Shown: positions 18,787 to 27,623 of the stretch, in pieces
Layout of the letters: every line of letters starts with the position of its first letter
Position numbering within the stretch: the stretch's first letter is position 1
Source: Polynucleobacter sp. UK-Mo-2m-Kol15
Lineage (GTDB): Bacteria > Pseudomonadota > Gammaproteobacteria > Burkholderiales > Burkholderiaceae
Length of the DNA stretch: 64,000 bases
Assembly (NCBI RefSeq): GCF_018881505.1
Contig: NZ_JACVQC010000001.1
Location: 913,927 to 977,926, forward strand
Direction of reading: 5' to 3'
The notes under the pieces: generated by a model
What the model saw: the letters and a program-made list of their open reading frames with translations, nothing else
Told to the model about the DNA's origin: nothing
The model's database searches: none
Program-made: the position numbers and the translations under genes

Positions 18787-19746
18787 ATGGATCAGAATCA
18801 ATCCGAGAACGCAAATCAAAATTGGGAGCGTCAAGCTCTGGAGCATTTATTACTAGAGAATTTAAAAGAGACTCGAAAGGCGCGCCGCTGGAGAGCGGTA
18901 TTTCGTATTCTTACGCTCATTGTCTTTGTTGGCGTAGTGCTCGCGGTATTTGATTTTCATCTACCAGGGCGGGGCATGGGAATGGAGAAGCATACCGCCT
19001 TAGTTACTCTGGAGGGGGAGATTTCCTCGAGCTCAATGGCTAACGCGTTAGATATTAATTCATCGCTGAGCGCTGCATTTGAAAATGAAAATAGTGCTGG
19101 CGTAGTTTTGCGTATTAATAGTCCTGGCGGTTCACCAGTTCAGGCTGGCATGATGAATGACGAAATTCATCGCTTACGCAAGCTTTATCCAAGCAAGCCA
19201 TTTTATGTTGTTGTAGAAGATATTTGCGCCTCAGGTGGTTACTATGTGGCTGTTGCTGGTGACCAAATTTTGGTTGATAAGGCCAGTTTGGTGGGATCTA
19301 TTGGTGTAATCATGGAAGGCTTTGGTTTCACTGGCTTGATGGATAAGTTGGGCGTAACTCGTCGCATGATTGCTGCAGGTTCCAATAAGGGGATGATGGA
19401 TCCATTCTCCAAAGAAAATCCACAGCAAGTGGAGATGATTAAAACCATGATCGATGAGATCCATCAACAATTTATAACGGTAGTAAAGGCAGGTCGTGGT
19501 GATCGCCTAAAAGAAACTCCGGAGATGTTCTCGGGTCGTGTTTGGAATGGTGAACAAGCAATCAAAATTGGCTTAGTAGACGGCTATGGATCGGTAGAGT
19601 CTGTTGCACGCGATATCTTTAAAGCGCCGGATATTTTGGACTACACCATGAAAGAGAATTTCGCAGAGCGTGTTGCCAAACGCTTTGGTGCTGAGGTTGG
19701 CGCTGCGGCAGGTAAAGCCTTAATTAAGGCACCTGATTTAAAGTAA
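18787..19746 (+). CDS. sppA: Signal peptide peptidase SppA-type S49 serine protease
   Basis: The 319-residue protein has one transmembrane segment at about residues 40-62 after a charged, cytoplasmic N-terminus and then a single S49 protease domain. Visible marks are VVLRINSPGGSPVQAG, the nucleophile region EDICASGGYYVAVAGDQILVDKASLVGSIGVIM, and the downstream GRVWNGEQAIKIGLVDGYGS. It is the short single-domain form (E. coli SppA is 618 residues with a duplicated domain). Its role is digestion of remnant signal peptides and other membrane peptides, facing the periplasm. It is third in the rluC-HAD-sppA operon. Confidence 0.92.
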   Translation: MDQNQSENANQNWERQALEHLLLENLKETRKARRWRAVFRILTLIVFVGVVLAVFDFHLPGRGMGMEKHTALVTLEGEISSSSMANALDINSSLSAAFENENSAGVVLRINSPGGSPVQAGMMNDEIHRLRKLYPSKPFYVVVEDICASGGYYVAVAGDQILVDKASLVGSIGVIMEGFGFTGLMDKLGVTRRMIAAGSNKGMMDPFSKENPQQVEMIKTMIDEIHQQFITVVKAGRGDRLKETPEMFSGRVWNGEQAIKIGLVDGYGSVESVARDIFKAPDILDYTMKENFAERVAKRFGAEVGAAAGKALIKAPDLK

Positions 19747-19773
19747 ATCATAGCTTCACAAGGTGAAAAACAC

Positions 19774-20547
19774 TTAGGCCAGCAATAGAAATACTGCTGG
19801 CCTATTTTGTAATGACGAGCAGGCGGCTTCATTTGGGAAGCGCTTACGCCAGTCTGCAATAGATAAGGTAGTAATAGCTTCACTTGGCAGGCTGAGATCC
19901 ATACCAAGACATAATAATGATTGCGGTGATAGTGTATTAAGACAAGCCATCAACATTGCAGTATTGCGATATGGCGTCTCAATCCAGATTTGTGTCTGCT
20001 GTAATTTTCTAGACTCTACTTCTAGCTGTTTCAGTCGTGAGATGCGATCTTGTACATCATGCGGAATATAACCCTGAAATGCAAAGCGTTGACCATTTAA
20101 ACCGCTGGCCATCAGACCCAATAAAATAGAGCTTGGCCCGACCAGTGGTTTTACTTTGGCGCCTAGTTTGTGAGCTGCTAGTACCAGCTCTGCGCCGGGA
20201 TCTGCAACACCTGGAACGCCCGCCTCTGACATGAGGCCCATATCTTTTCCGGCGATCAGCGGCTTGAGTAAATCCATTGGTTTGACCGCATCACCATACT
20301 TAGCATTGCGTGCAAGGCCACGCCATTCACTCATTTGCATTTCTTGAATGGTACAGGCCAAGGGCGAAACACTATCGACTGTTTTTAAAAAGGCGCGTGC
20401 AGTTTTTGCATCTTCCACAATCCAGTGGGTAAGCTTGGCAGTTTGGGTCATGGTTTCGCTTGGTAAAACCCAAGGCAATTGCTCAGCACGCGAATCATCT
20501 CCCAAGGTATTGGGAACCAAAAAGAGGGTGCCTAGTATTGAACTCAT
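19774..20547 (-). CDS. SAM-dependent methyltransferase of the RsmI/tetrapyrrole methylase family
   Basis: The 257-residue protein has the RsmI-like blocks LFLVPNTLGD at the start, a GKDMGLMSEAGVPGVADPGAELVLAAHKLGAKVKPLVGPSSILLGLMASGLNGQRFAFQGYIP core, and IWIETPYRN. RsmI 2'-O-methylates C1402 of 16S rRNA. This protein is shorter than RsmI (about 286 residues), and the N-terminal region diverges (DDSRAEQLPWVLPSETMTQT), so it may be a paralogue with another target. It lies 18 bp downstream of the yceF-type maf gene and converges with sppA. Confidence 0.82.
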   Translation of the reverse strand: MSSILGTLFLVPNTLGDDSRAEQLPWVLPSETMTQTAKLTHWIVEDAKTARAFLKTVDSVSPLACTIQEMQMSEWRGLARNAKYGDAVKPMDLLKPLIAGKDMGLMSEAGVPGVADPGAELVLAAHKLGAKVKPLVGPSSILLGLMASGLNGQRFAFQGYIPHDVQDRISRLKQLEVESRKLQQTQIWIETPYRNTAMLMACLNTLSPQSLLCLGMDLSLPSEAITTLSIADWRKRFPNEAACSSLQNRPAVFLLLA

Positions 20548-20565
20548 GATTTAATTCTTTTTCAT

Positions 20566-21168
20566 TCAGTTAATTGATGTTTTATTTGGAATGAGAAAGC
20601 CGGCTTCACGCAAGAGGCCGCTCAATGCAATTAAAGGTAGGCCTATCAATGCAGTGGGGTCATCACTTTTGATGGATTCTAGGAGTGAAATTCCCAGGCC
20701 TTCAGACTTGGCGCTACCAGCACAGTCGTAGGGTTCTTCGGCATGGAGATATGCCTCTAGAACATCGTCAGATAGTTTTCGGAAGGTAACTTCTGTAGGA
20801 GTATTGACGGTTGTCTCGACATCGCCATGCATCAGACATAGTGCCGTTTGAAAAGTCACAGTGGCACCACGCATGAGTTGTAGTTGCGCCATCGCACGCT
20901 CAAAATTTCCTGGCTTACCAATAGCGGCACCACACAGGTCAGCTACTTGATCCGAGCCAATAACCCAGGCTTCGGGGTGATCTTTGGCAACAGCTGCAGC
21001 TTTTGCTTTGGCTAAGCGCAAAGCTAAGTCTAGGGTGCTTTCACCGGGGAGTGGCGCTTCATCAACCTGAGGTGAGATGACTTCAAAAGGGATGCGTAAG
21101 CGATCTAAGAGCTCCCTGCGATAGACCGATGTGGATGCCAGGATTAGTTTTTTTGCAGAATTACTCAT
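20566..21168 (-). CDS. yceF: Maf-like nucleoside triphosphate pyrophosphatase, YceF type
   Basis: This 200-residue house-cleaning enzyme hydrolyses a modified nucleoside triphosphate to the monophosphate; E. coli YceF prefers m7GTP. The N-terminal signature KLILASTSVYRRELLDRLRIPF fits the YceF subfamily, and QVDEAPLPGES, VIGSDQVA and GSAKSEGLGISLLESIKSDDPTALIGLPL complete the Maf pattern. The start at 21168 (MSNSAKK) is preferred because an upstream in-frame ATG at 21198 adds only non-conserved residues. It is divergent from yceD, the same neighbourhood as in E. coli. Confidence 0.92.
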   Translation of the reverse strand: MSNSAKKLILASTSVYRRELLDRLRIPFEVISPQVDEAPLPGESTLDLALRLAKAKAAAVAKDHPEAWVIGSDQVADLCGAAIGKPGNFERAMAQLQLMRGATVTFQTALCLMHGDVETTVNTPTEVTFRKLSDDVLEAYLHAEEPYDCAGSAKSEGLGISLLESIKSDDPTALIGLPLIALSGLLREAGFLIPNKTSIN

Positions 21169-21211
21169 CGCAACTTGTACTTTCGTTGAAGCCTTCATTT
21201 AGACTGATGTC

Positions 21212-21790
21212 ATGAATCGTAATCAAGTTTTACCTCAAGTTGAGTTATCCAGTGATCCCAAGGCCCTGAGTCGGATCGATTTTTGCGCTCCTCAGTCCTA
21301 TCAAGGGGCTGGATTTTTGGAGATTTCAGTCTTGCCAAGGGTAGCTGACGAAGTCTCTATTATCGAACCAGGTGATGGCTTTCATTGGCAGGTAATGACC
21401 CATTTTGCGGATTCTCCGGGCACTCAGCCCCAACAAATTTTAGAATTGGTTATAAAAGGGCGTCTTCACCTAGTTTGTCAGGGCTGCCTGCAGGATTGTG
21501 GCCTGGATTTGGCCCAAGAAAGTCGATTTGTCATGGTTGCTACCGAGGACGAGGCAGACGCCTTTCCAATGGAGGACGATCAACTAGAGCCGTTGGTGGC
21601 AAGTCAACATTTTGATCTCTTGGGGCTAATTGAGGATGAAATCCTCCTTTCCCTACCCTTAATTCCAAAGCATCTAGAAGGCGCTTGTCAGGCACGTACC
21701 GCCTCATTTGGGGGTGGTAAGAGTGCCGAAGATGCCTCTGAAAAACCTCAAAATCCCTTTAACATATTGAAAAATATGAAGAAAAATTGA
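21212..21790 (+). CDS. yceD: YceD/DUF177 protein (large ribosomal RNA accumulation protein)
   Basis: The 192-residue acidic protein belongs to the DUF177 family, which lies next to rpmF in most bacteria and supports 23S rRNA accumulation. The conserved pair of cysteines is in LVCQGCLQDCGLDL, and the DEILLSLPLIPKH block lies near residue 150. It ends in a low-complexity tail. It is followed by rpmF after 105 bp, with its own ribosome binding site. Confidence 0.88.
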   Translation: MNRNQVLPQVELSSDPKALSRIDFCAPQSYQGAGFLEISVLPRVADEVSIIEPGDGFHWQVMTHFADSPGTQPQQILELVIKGRLHLVCQGCLQDCGLDLAQESRFVMVATEDEADAFPMEDDQLEPLVASQHFDLLGLIEDEILLSLPLIPKHLEGACQARTASFGGGKSAEDASEKPQNPFNILKNMKKN

Positions 21791-21895
21791 TTCTATCCCG
21801 CATTAAGAAGCTTGTATTTCAAAGTCGTTTTATCAATTAATCAAGCATTTAGCTCAATTTACATGTTAGAATATCGCCTTGCTTAGGAGTTCAAT

Positions 21896-22075
21896 ATGGC
21901 CGTCCAACAGAATAAAAAATCCCCATCCAAACGTGGCATGCATCGTGCGCACGACTTTTTGACCGCACCTGCTACGGCTGTTGAAGCCACAACTGGTGAG
22001 GCACACTTGCGCCACCACATTTCACCAAACGGCTACTACCGTGGTCGTAAAGTTGTTAAAACAAAAAACGACTGA
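21896..22075 (+). CDS. rpmF: Ribosomal protein bL32
   Basis: This 59-residue gene encodes large-subunit protein L32. The product starts [20 protein letters not shown] and ends [11 protein letters not shown], the typical L32 pattern; it lacks the zinc-binding cysteines of some L32 versions. A clear AGGAGT ribosome binding site lies at 21885-21890. It follows yceD and ends at a strong terminator. Confidence 0.96.
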   Translation: MAVQQNKKSPSKRGMHRAHDFLTAPATAVEATTGEAHLRHHISPNGYYRGRKVVKTKND

Positions 22076-22095
22076 TTCTTTAGTCTAAAAGATAG

Positions 22096-22123
22096 AAGCG
22101 GCTCCAATAAAAGCCGCTTTTTT
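22096..22123 (+). terminator. Intrinsic terminator after rpmF
   Basis: A 7-bp stem (AAGCGGC/GCCGCTT) with a 10-nt loop is followed by a run of T. It should reduce transcription from rpmF into plsX, so the fatty acid genes probably also have their own promoter or depend on read-through. Confidence 0.85.
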
Positions 22124-22159
22124 CTTTGAAAAAAACTACTTGCAGCAATACATGATTTT

Positions 22160-23170
22160 ATGAGTGTCACTCTTGCTATCGATGCTATGGGCGGAGATCA
22201 CGGGGTAACTGTCACTGTCCCTGCTTGTTGCGATTTCCTCGAAAAACATGCAGATGTGAACATTGCCTTAGTTGGCAATCCAGAAGCGCTCAAGCAAGCC
22301 TTGAGTCAATTTCCAAAAGCGCCAATCGAGCGCATTCAAATTATTCCTGCTAGTGAAGTTGTCCTCATGGATGACCCTATTGAGGTGGCGTTGCGTCGTA
22401 AAAAAGACTCCTCTATGCGAGTTGCTATTGAGCAGGTCAAAGAAGGCTTGGCTGATGCAATTATTTCCTCGGGTAATACTGGCGCCTTGATGGCAATCTC
22501 GCGCTATATTCTTAAAACCCTGGAAGGTGTTGATCGTCCTGCAATTGCTACTGCGATCCCCAATGAAAAAGGGCGCGGTACAACTATGCTCGATCTTGGC
22601 GCTAACGCAGATTGTGAGCCTATGCATTTAGTACAGTTTGCACAAATGGCTAACGTGATGGTGCAGGTTGTTGATGGCACGCAAAACCCCTCAATCGGAC
22701 TTCTCAATATTGGGGAGGAGGTGATTAAGGGTAATGAAGTGGTGAAGCAGACGGGTGAGTTGCTACGTCAAACAAACCTTAACTTTTACGGCAACGTAGA
22801 GGGTAATGATATTTTTAAGGGCACTACGGATATCGTGGTGTGCGATGGTTTTGTGGGTAACGTCGTTCTTAAGGCAAGCGAAGGCTTGGCCAAGATGATG
22901 AGTGGCTTAATTAAAGAAGAATTCAATCGATCATGGCTTACTAAGCTAATGGCAATCTGCGCTATGGTGCCATTATTACGTGTCCGAAAACGTGTTGACC
23001 ATCGTCGTTATAACGGTGCAGTACTCTTGGGTTTGCGCGGTTGCGTAATTAAGAGTCATGGATCAGCGGATCGCTTTGCATTTGGTTTTGCGCTCGATCG
23101 TGCATATGAAGCAGCAAAAAATCGCATGGTAGAGCGCATCGCTCAGGCTTTTGTGGCGGAGACAACATAA
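22160..23170 (+). CDS. plsX: Phosphate acyltransferase PlsX
   Basis: PlsX makes acyl-phosphate from acyl-ACP, feeding PlsY in phospholipid synthesis. The 336-residue protein starts with [14 protein letters not shown], then has [46 protein letters not shown] and [20 protein letters not shown], all PlsX marks. It opens the lipid gene run plsX-fabH-fabD-fabG-acpP-fabF and is separated from fabH by only 2 bp. Confidence 0.96.
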   Translation: MSVTLAIDAMGGDHGVTVTVPACCDFLEKHADVNIALVGNPEALKQALSQFPKAPIERIQIIPASEVVLMDDPIEVALRRKKDSSMRVAIEQVKEGLADAIISSGNTGALMAISRYILKTLEGVDRPAIATAIPNEKGRGTTMLDLGANADCEPMHLVQFAQMANVMVQVVDGTQNPSIGLLNIGEEVIKGNEVVKQTGELLRQTNLNFYGNVEGNDIFKGTTDIVVCDGFVGNVVLKASEGLAKMMSGLIKEEFNRSWLTKLMAICAMVPLLRVRKRVDHRRYNGAVLLGLRGCVIKSHGSADRFAFGFALDRAYEAAKNRMVERIAQAFVAETT

Positions 23171-23172
23171 TC

Positions 23173-24159
23173 ATGGGTACCTATTCACGGATAGCGGGGA
23201 CTGGAAGTTATCTTCCGGAGCAGCGTTTAAGCAATCAAGACCTCGTTGAGCGTTTGGCGAAGATTGGTCTTGAAACTAGTGATGAGTGGATTGTGACTCG
23301 TAGCGGAATTTCTGCTCGTCACTTTGCCTCAGAAAATCAACTCACTAGTGACTTGGCAGTCAATGCAGCCCTAGCAGCATTAGAGGCGGCCGGTTGTACT
23401 TCTGAAGATCTTGATTTAATTATCTTGGCGACATCAACACCAGATCATTTGGGCGGTTTTCCAAGTACCGCATGCGTAGTTCAGGATAAGTTGGGCGCCC
23501 ATACCAATTGCGCAGCATTTGATGTTCAGGCGGTATGTGCTGGCTTTACTTATGCTCTCGCAATTGCGGATGCATTTATTCGTACGGGTACCCATAAAAA
23601 AGTATTGGTTCTCGGTGCAGAAACTTTCTCCCGTATTTTGGATTTCCAAGATCGCACCACGTCCGTTTTGTTTGGTGATGGTGCTGGAGCAGTAGTCTTA
23701 GAGGCTTCCACAGATCCAGGCATTCTGGCAACAGCTTTGCATGCTGACGGAAGTCAACGCGACATTCTGTGTGTTCCGGGTCGGGCCAAGCAGGGTGGTG
23801 TTGAAGGATCTGCTTACTTAACCATGGATGGTCCCGCAGTATTTAAGTTGGCCGTCAAAGTGCTTGAGCAAGTTGCGCACGAGGCTTTAGAGAAGGCCAA
23901 CCTAAAACCAGAACAAATCGATTGGTTGGTGCCACATCAAGCCAATATCCGCATTATGGAAAGCACGGCTCGCAAGATGGGTATGTCAATGGATAAAGTC
24001 ATTGTGACCGTCCATGAGCATGGCAATACCTCTGCTGCATCTATCCCACTTGCTTTAGATGTCGGTGTTCGCTCTGGTCAAATTCAACGCGGCCAATACC
24101 TTTTGCTAGAGGGTGTAGGCGGTGGCTTTGCTTGGGGTGCGGCAGCAATCAAGTACTAA
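23173..24159 (+). CDS. fabH: Beta-ketoacyl-ACP synthase III FabH
   Basis: FabH condenses acetyl-CoA with malonyl-ACP to start fatty acid synthesis. The 328-residue protein shows the catalytic triad of the family: Cys in [14 protein letters not shown], His in PHQANIRI, and Asn in [10 protein letters not shown]. The [11 protein letters not shown] closing block is present. It lies 2 bp after plsX and 44 bp before fabD. Confidence 0.97.
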   Translation: MGTYSRIAGTGSYLPEQRLSNQDLVERLAKIGLETSDEWIVTRSGISARHFASENQLTSDLAVNAALAALEAAGCTSEDLDLIILATSTPDHLGGFPSTACVVQDKLGAHTNCAAFDVQAVCAGFTYALAIADAFIRTGTHKKVLVLGAETFSRILDFQDRTTSVLFGDGAGAVVLEASTDPGILATALHADGSQRDILCVPGRAKQGGVEGSAYLTMDGPAVFKLAVKVLEQVAHEALEKANLKPEQIDWLVPHQANIRIMESTARKMGMSMDKVIVTVHEHGNTSAASIPLALDVGVRSGQIQRGQYLLLEGVGGGFAWGAAAIKY

Positions 24160-24203
24160 GTCATAAGCAATACATTAATAACCATCACTCAACGATTATT
24201 TCT

Positions 24204-25139
24204 ATGACATTTGCATTCGTATTCCCCGGCCAAGGTTCCCAATCTGTTGGGATGCTCAACACTATTGCCAATCGCCCTGAAGTCCGCGCGACCTTACAGG
24301 AAGCTTCGGAAGCTTTGGGTGAGGATGTTGCAAAACTGATTGCAGAAGGCCCTTCTGAAGCCTTATCTTTAACAACCAATACGCAGCCTGTGATGTTGAC
24401 TGCGGCGATCTCGTTCTACCGCGCTTGGTTGGCCTCTGGAGGCGCCGTTCCTCAGATGATGGCTGGGCATAGTTTGGGGGAGTACTCCGCCTTAGTTGCT
24501 GCTGGCGTGATCTCATTTAAAGATGCTGTGCCCTTGGTGCGTTTTCGTGCTGAGGCGATGCAGACAGCAGTGCCAGTAGGTACTGGTGGAATGGCTGCAA
24601 TCTTGGGTTTAGATGATGCGCTTGTGAAAACCGTTTGCGCCGAAGCTGCTGCTGCATCTGGTGGCGTAGTGGAGGCGGTGAACTTCAATGCGCCAGGACA
24701 AGTGGTGATTGCTGGTGGTAGCGATGCAGTAACTAAGGCCTGTGAATTGCTTAAGGCAGCTGGCGCGAAACGCGCTTTACCGTTGCCAGTTTCAGCACCA
24801 TTCCACTCCTCATTACTCCAGCCTGCCTCTGAAAAACTCAAAGGCTATTTGGCTGATATTGAATTTAAGGTGCCCACTATTTCTGTAGTCAATAACGTTG
24901 ATGTCAATGTGCTGAATGATCCGGCGGCGATTAAGGATGCCTTAGTGCGTCAAGCTGCCAAGCCAGTTCGTTGGCAAGAGACTATTAATGCAATGGCGCA
25001 GCATGGCATTACTCAGGTTGTAGAGTGCGGTCCCGGTAAGGTTTTGGCTGGGCTGACTAAGCGTATTAATGAGCATGTCGTTGGACTACCTATATTTGAT
25101 GAGGTCAGCCTGAACGAGGCATTGGCTGCGGTAAAGTAA
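24204..25139 (+). CDS. fabD: Malonyl-CoA:ACP transacylase FabD
   Basis: FabD loads malonyl onto ACP. The 311-residue protein starts MTFAFVFPGQGSQSVGML and has the active-site Ser in MAGHSLGEYSALVAAG, the Arg/His partners later in the chain (PVSAPFHSSLL) and VVECGPGKVLAGL. I use the ATG at 24204; an in-frame ATG at 24132 lies inside fabH and adds unrelated residues. Confidence 0.96.
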   Translation: MTFAFVFPGQGSQSVGMLNTIANRPEVRATLQEASEALGEDVAKLIAEGPSEALSLTTNTQPVMLTAAISFYRAWLASGGAVPQMMAGHSLGEYSALVAAGVISFKDAVPLVRFRAEAMQTAVPVGTGGMAAILGLDDALVKTVCAEAAAASGGVVEAVNFNAPGQVVIAGGSDAVTKACELLKAAGAKRALPLPVSAPFHSSLLQPASEKLKGYLADIEFKVPTISVVNNVDVNVLNDPAAIKDALVRQAAKPVRWQETINAMAQHGITQVVECGPGKVLAGLTKRINEHVVGLPIFDEVSLNEALAAVK

Positions 25140-25191
25140 AAATACGAACAAGAAATATCAAAGAAACAAAAAGAAAAGACGGAAGACAAAT

Positions 25192-25935
25192 ATGAATCTC
25201 GACTTAAGTGGACAAATTGCATTAGTCACTGGCGCATCGCGGGGTATTGGTCAAGCAATTGCGGATGAGCTTGTGAAATGTGGTGCCAAGGTGATTGGTA
25301 CTGCTACATCTGAGGATGGTGCAAAGTCCATCAATGCACGTTTACAAGCTAGCGGTGGTCGTGGCGAGGTGTTAAATGTCACCGATCCAAAGGCTTGCGA
25401 AGACATCATTGATCTGATTGTTAAAGATTTTGGTGGGATCAATATTTTGGTGAATAACGCCGGCATTACCCGCGATAACCTAGCGATGCGCATGAAAACA
25501 GATGAGTGGTCTGATGTGATCGATACTAATTTGAGTGCAGTTTTTCGTCTTTCGCAGGCTGTGATGCGCCCAATGATGAAGGCGCGTGCTGGTCGCATTA
25601 TCAATATCACGTCGATTGTTGGACATATGGGCAATGCTGGACAGGCAAATTACGCTGCTGCTAAATCAGGGGTATCTGGCATGACTCGCGCCTTGGCCCG
25701 TGAAATCGGCAGCCGTAATATCACCGTGAACTGTGTAGCGCCTGGATTTATTGATACCGATATGACCCGTGCTTTAAGCGATGAGCAACAAAATGCTCTG
25801 AAAGCGAATATTCCTTTGGCTCGCCTAGGCAGTCCGGAAGATGTGGCGCAGGCGGTAGCATTTTTAGCCTCTCCAGCGGCCGGATATATCACTGGAAATA
25901 CCTTACATGTCAATGGCGGGCTCTATTTAGCCTAA
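25192..25935 (+). CDS. fabG: 3-oxoacyl-ACP reductase FabG
   Basis: FabG reduces 3-oxoacyl-ACP with NADPH in the fatty acid elongation cycle. The 247-residue short-chain dehydrogenase shows TGASRGIGQAIA for cofactor binding, NNAGITRDN, the catalytic Ser in NITSIVGHMGNAGQ, and YAAAKSG with the Tyr/Lys pair. The C-terminal ITGNTLHVNGGLYL is typical of FabG. It lies between fabD and acpP. Confidence 0.97.
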   Translation: MNLDLSGQIALVTGASRGIGQAIADELVKCGAKVIGTATSEDGAKSINARLQASGGRGEVLNVTDPKACEDIIDLIVKDFGGINILVNNAGITRDNLAMRMKTDEWSDVIDTNLSAVFRLSQAVMRPMMKARAGRIINITSIVGHMGNAGQANYAAAKSGVSGMTRALAREIGSRNITVNCVAPGFIDTDMTRALSDEQQNALKANIPLARLGSPEDVAQAVAFLASPAAGYITGNTLHVNGGLYLA

Positions 25936-25960
25936 TAACAAAGCAGGAATTGATCATTTT

Positions 25961-25989
25961 TTGGCGGATTTACTAATTTAGCCCGCCAA
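25961..25989 (+). repeat. Inverted repeat in the fabG-acpP gap
   Basis: A 7-bp stem (TTGGCGG/CCGCCAA) with a 15-nt AT-rich loop lies in the 102-bp gap before acpP. No T run follows at once, so it looks more like an mRNA processing or stability hairpin than a strong terminator; acpP is usually expressed far above its neighbours. Confidence 0.4.
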
Positions 25990-26037
25990 GCTGATAAAAT
26001 CTTTTTCATCGTTTTTTTACAACCCTTGGGGGAATTA

Positions 26038-26277
26038 ATGGATAACATCGAACAACGCGTTAAGAAGATCGTCGCTGAGCAATTAGGCGTCTCAGAAGCA
26101 GATATCAAAAATGAATCTTCTTTTGTGAACGACTTAGGCGCAGACTCTCTTGACACTGTTGAGTTAGTAATGGCTTTGGAAGACGAATTCGGGATTGAAA
26201 TTCCGGATGAGGAAGCTGAAAAAATCACTACTGTTCAGCTCGCTATCGATTTTGCTCAGTCTAAAGCTCAGGGTTAA
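26038..26277 (+). CDS. acpP: Acyl carrier protein
   Basis: This 79-residue acidic protein carries growing acyl chains on 4'-phosphopantetheine attached to Ser37 in the [18 protein letters not shown] motif. The AcpS enzyme that adds this group is encoded at 35073-35465. The start is the ATG at 26038 behind TTGGGGGAATT; an in-frame upstream start at 26026 would add MGEL. Confidence 0.98.
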   Translation: MDNIEQRVKKIVAEQLGVSEADIKNESSFVNDLGADSLDTVELVMALEDEFGIEIPDEEAEKITTVQLAIDFAQSKAQG

Positions 26278-26305
26278 TTCCCTAGCTTAGTCAAAAGCGA
26301 TTACT

Positions 26306-27553
26306 GTGTCAGTAACAAATGGCCGTCGCCGGGTTGTCGTAACTGGCCTAGGCCTTATTTCACCAGTTGGTAACACGGTTGATGTAGCTTGGTCTAATTT
26401 ACTCGAGGGTAAATCAGGCATTGCTACCATCACGAAGTTTGACCATACTCCGCTAAGTGTCCATTTCGCTGGCGAGGTGAAGGACTTTAATGTCGAAGAA
26501 TATGTCTCCGCCAAAGAGGCGCGACATATGGATACTTTTATCCATTACGGCATTGCTGCTGGTACGCAAGCTATTCGCGACAGCGGTTTACAGGTAACCG
26601 AAGAGAATGCCGAGCGCATTGGCGTTATGGTTGGCTCAGGTATTGGCGGTTTGCCAATGATTGAAGAGACCGGAGCTGAGTTGTTGGCTCGCGGCCCTCG
26701 TCGCATCTCCCCGTTCTTTGTGCCAGGATCAATCATTAATATGATTTCTGGTCACCTCAGCATCTTGTTTGGCCTCAAGGGTCCAAACGTTGCTGCTGTG
26801 ACAGCTTGTACTACTGGCTTGCACAGCATTGGATTGGCAGCACGCTTAATTCAGTATGGTGATGCCGATGTGATGGTTGCTGGTGGTGCTGAATCTACGA
26901 TTTCAGCCCTAGGTGTTGGTGGTTTTGCATCAGCTCGTGCACTGTCTACTCGCAATGATGATCCAGCCACTGCTTCACGCCCATGGGATAAAGACCGAGA
27001 TGGCTTCGTGCTTGGAGAGGGTGCTGGTGTTGTAGTGCTTGAAGAGTATGAGCATGCTAAAGCGCGTGGTGCAAAAATCTATTGTGAGCTCTTAGGCTTT
27101 GGTATGAGTGGTGATGCCTACCATATGACAGCTCCAAATATGGATGGTCCACGTCGTTGCATGGTCAATGCAATGCGCGATGCAGGCTTAAATACTGACC
27201 AGATTCAATATATTAATGCGCACGGCACTTCTACACCTTTGGGTGATAAGAATGAAACTGGCGCCATCAAGGCTGCTCTAGGCGATCACGCTAAGAAGAC
27301 TTTGATTAACTCTACTAAATCGATGACAGGCCACCTTTTAGGCGGCGCTGGCGGCCTGGAGTCTGTCTTTACTATTCTGGCCTTACATAACCAGAAGTCT
27401 CCACCAACAATCAATATTTTCAATCAAGATCCAGAGTGTGATTTGGACTACTGCGCCAATACTGCTCGGGATGTGAAGATTGACCATGCCATCAAAAACA
27501 ACTTTGGCTTTGGGGGTACTAACGGTACCTTGATTTTTGGCAAACTGACCTAA
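26306..27553 (+). CDS. fabF: Beta-ketoacyl-ACP synthase II FabF
   Basis: FabF elongates acyl-ACP and controls the temperature-dependent step to cis-vaccenate. The 415-residue protein has the catalytic Cys in [15 protein letters not shown] and the two His in [11 protein letters not shown] and [12 protein letters not shown], followed by [14 protein letters not shown]. The start codon is GTG (26306), placed 28 bp after acpP; the next residues [13 protein letters not shown] match the family. It ends the fab cluster. Confidence 0.97.
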   Translation: MSVTNGRRRVVVTGLGLISPVGNTVDVAWSNLLEGKSGIATITKFDHTPLSVHFAGEVKDFNVEEYVSAKEARHMDTFIHYGIAAGTQAIRDSGLQVTEENAERIGVMVGSGIGGLPMIEETGAELLARGPRRISPFFVPGSIINMISGHLSILFGLKGPNVAAVTACTTGLHSIGLAARLIQYGDADVMVAGGAESTISALGVGGFASARALSTRNDDPATASRPWDKDRDGFVLGEGAGVVVLEEYEHAKARGAKIYCELLGFGMSGDAYHMTAPNMDGPRRCMVNAMRDAGLNTDQIQYINAHGTSTPLGDKNETGAIKAALGDHAKKTLINSTKSMTGHLLGGAGGLESVFTILALHNQKSPPTINIFNQDPECDLDYCANTARDVKIDHAIKNNFGFGGTNGTLIFGKLT

Positions 27554-27623
27554 TATTCATATCAGGTTATTTCCTTTCTTCGTTTTTTAATCATTGGTTT
27601 TTACCAAGCAGGTCTATAGCATT

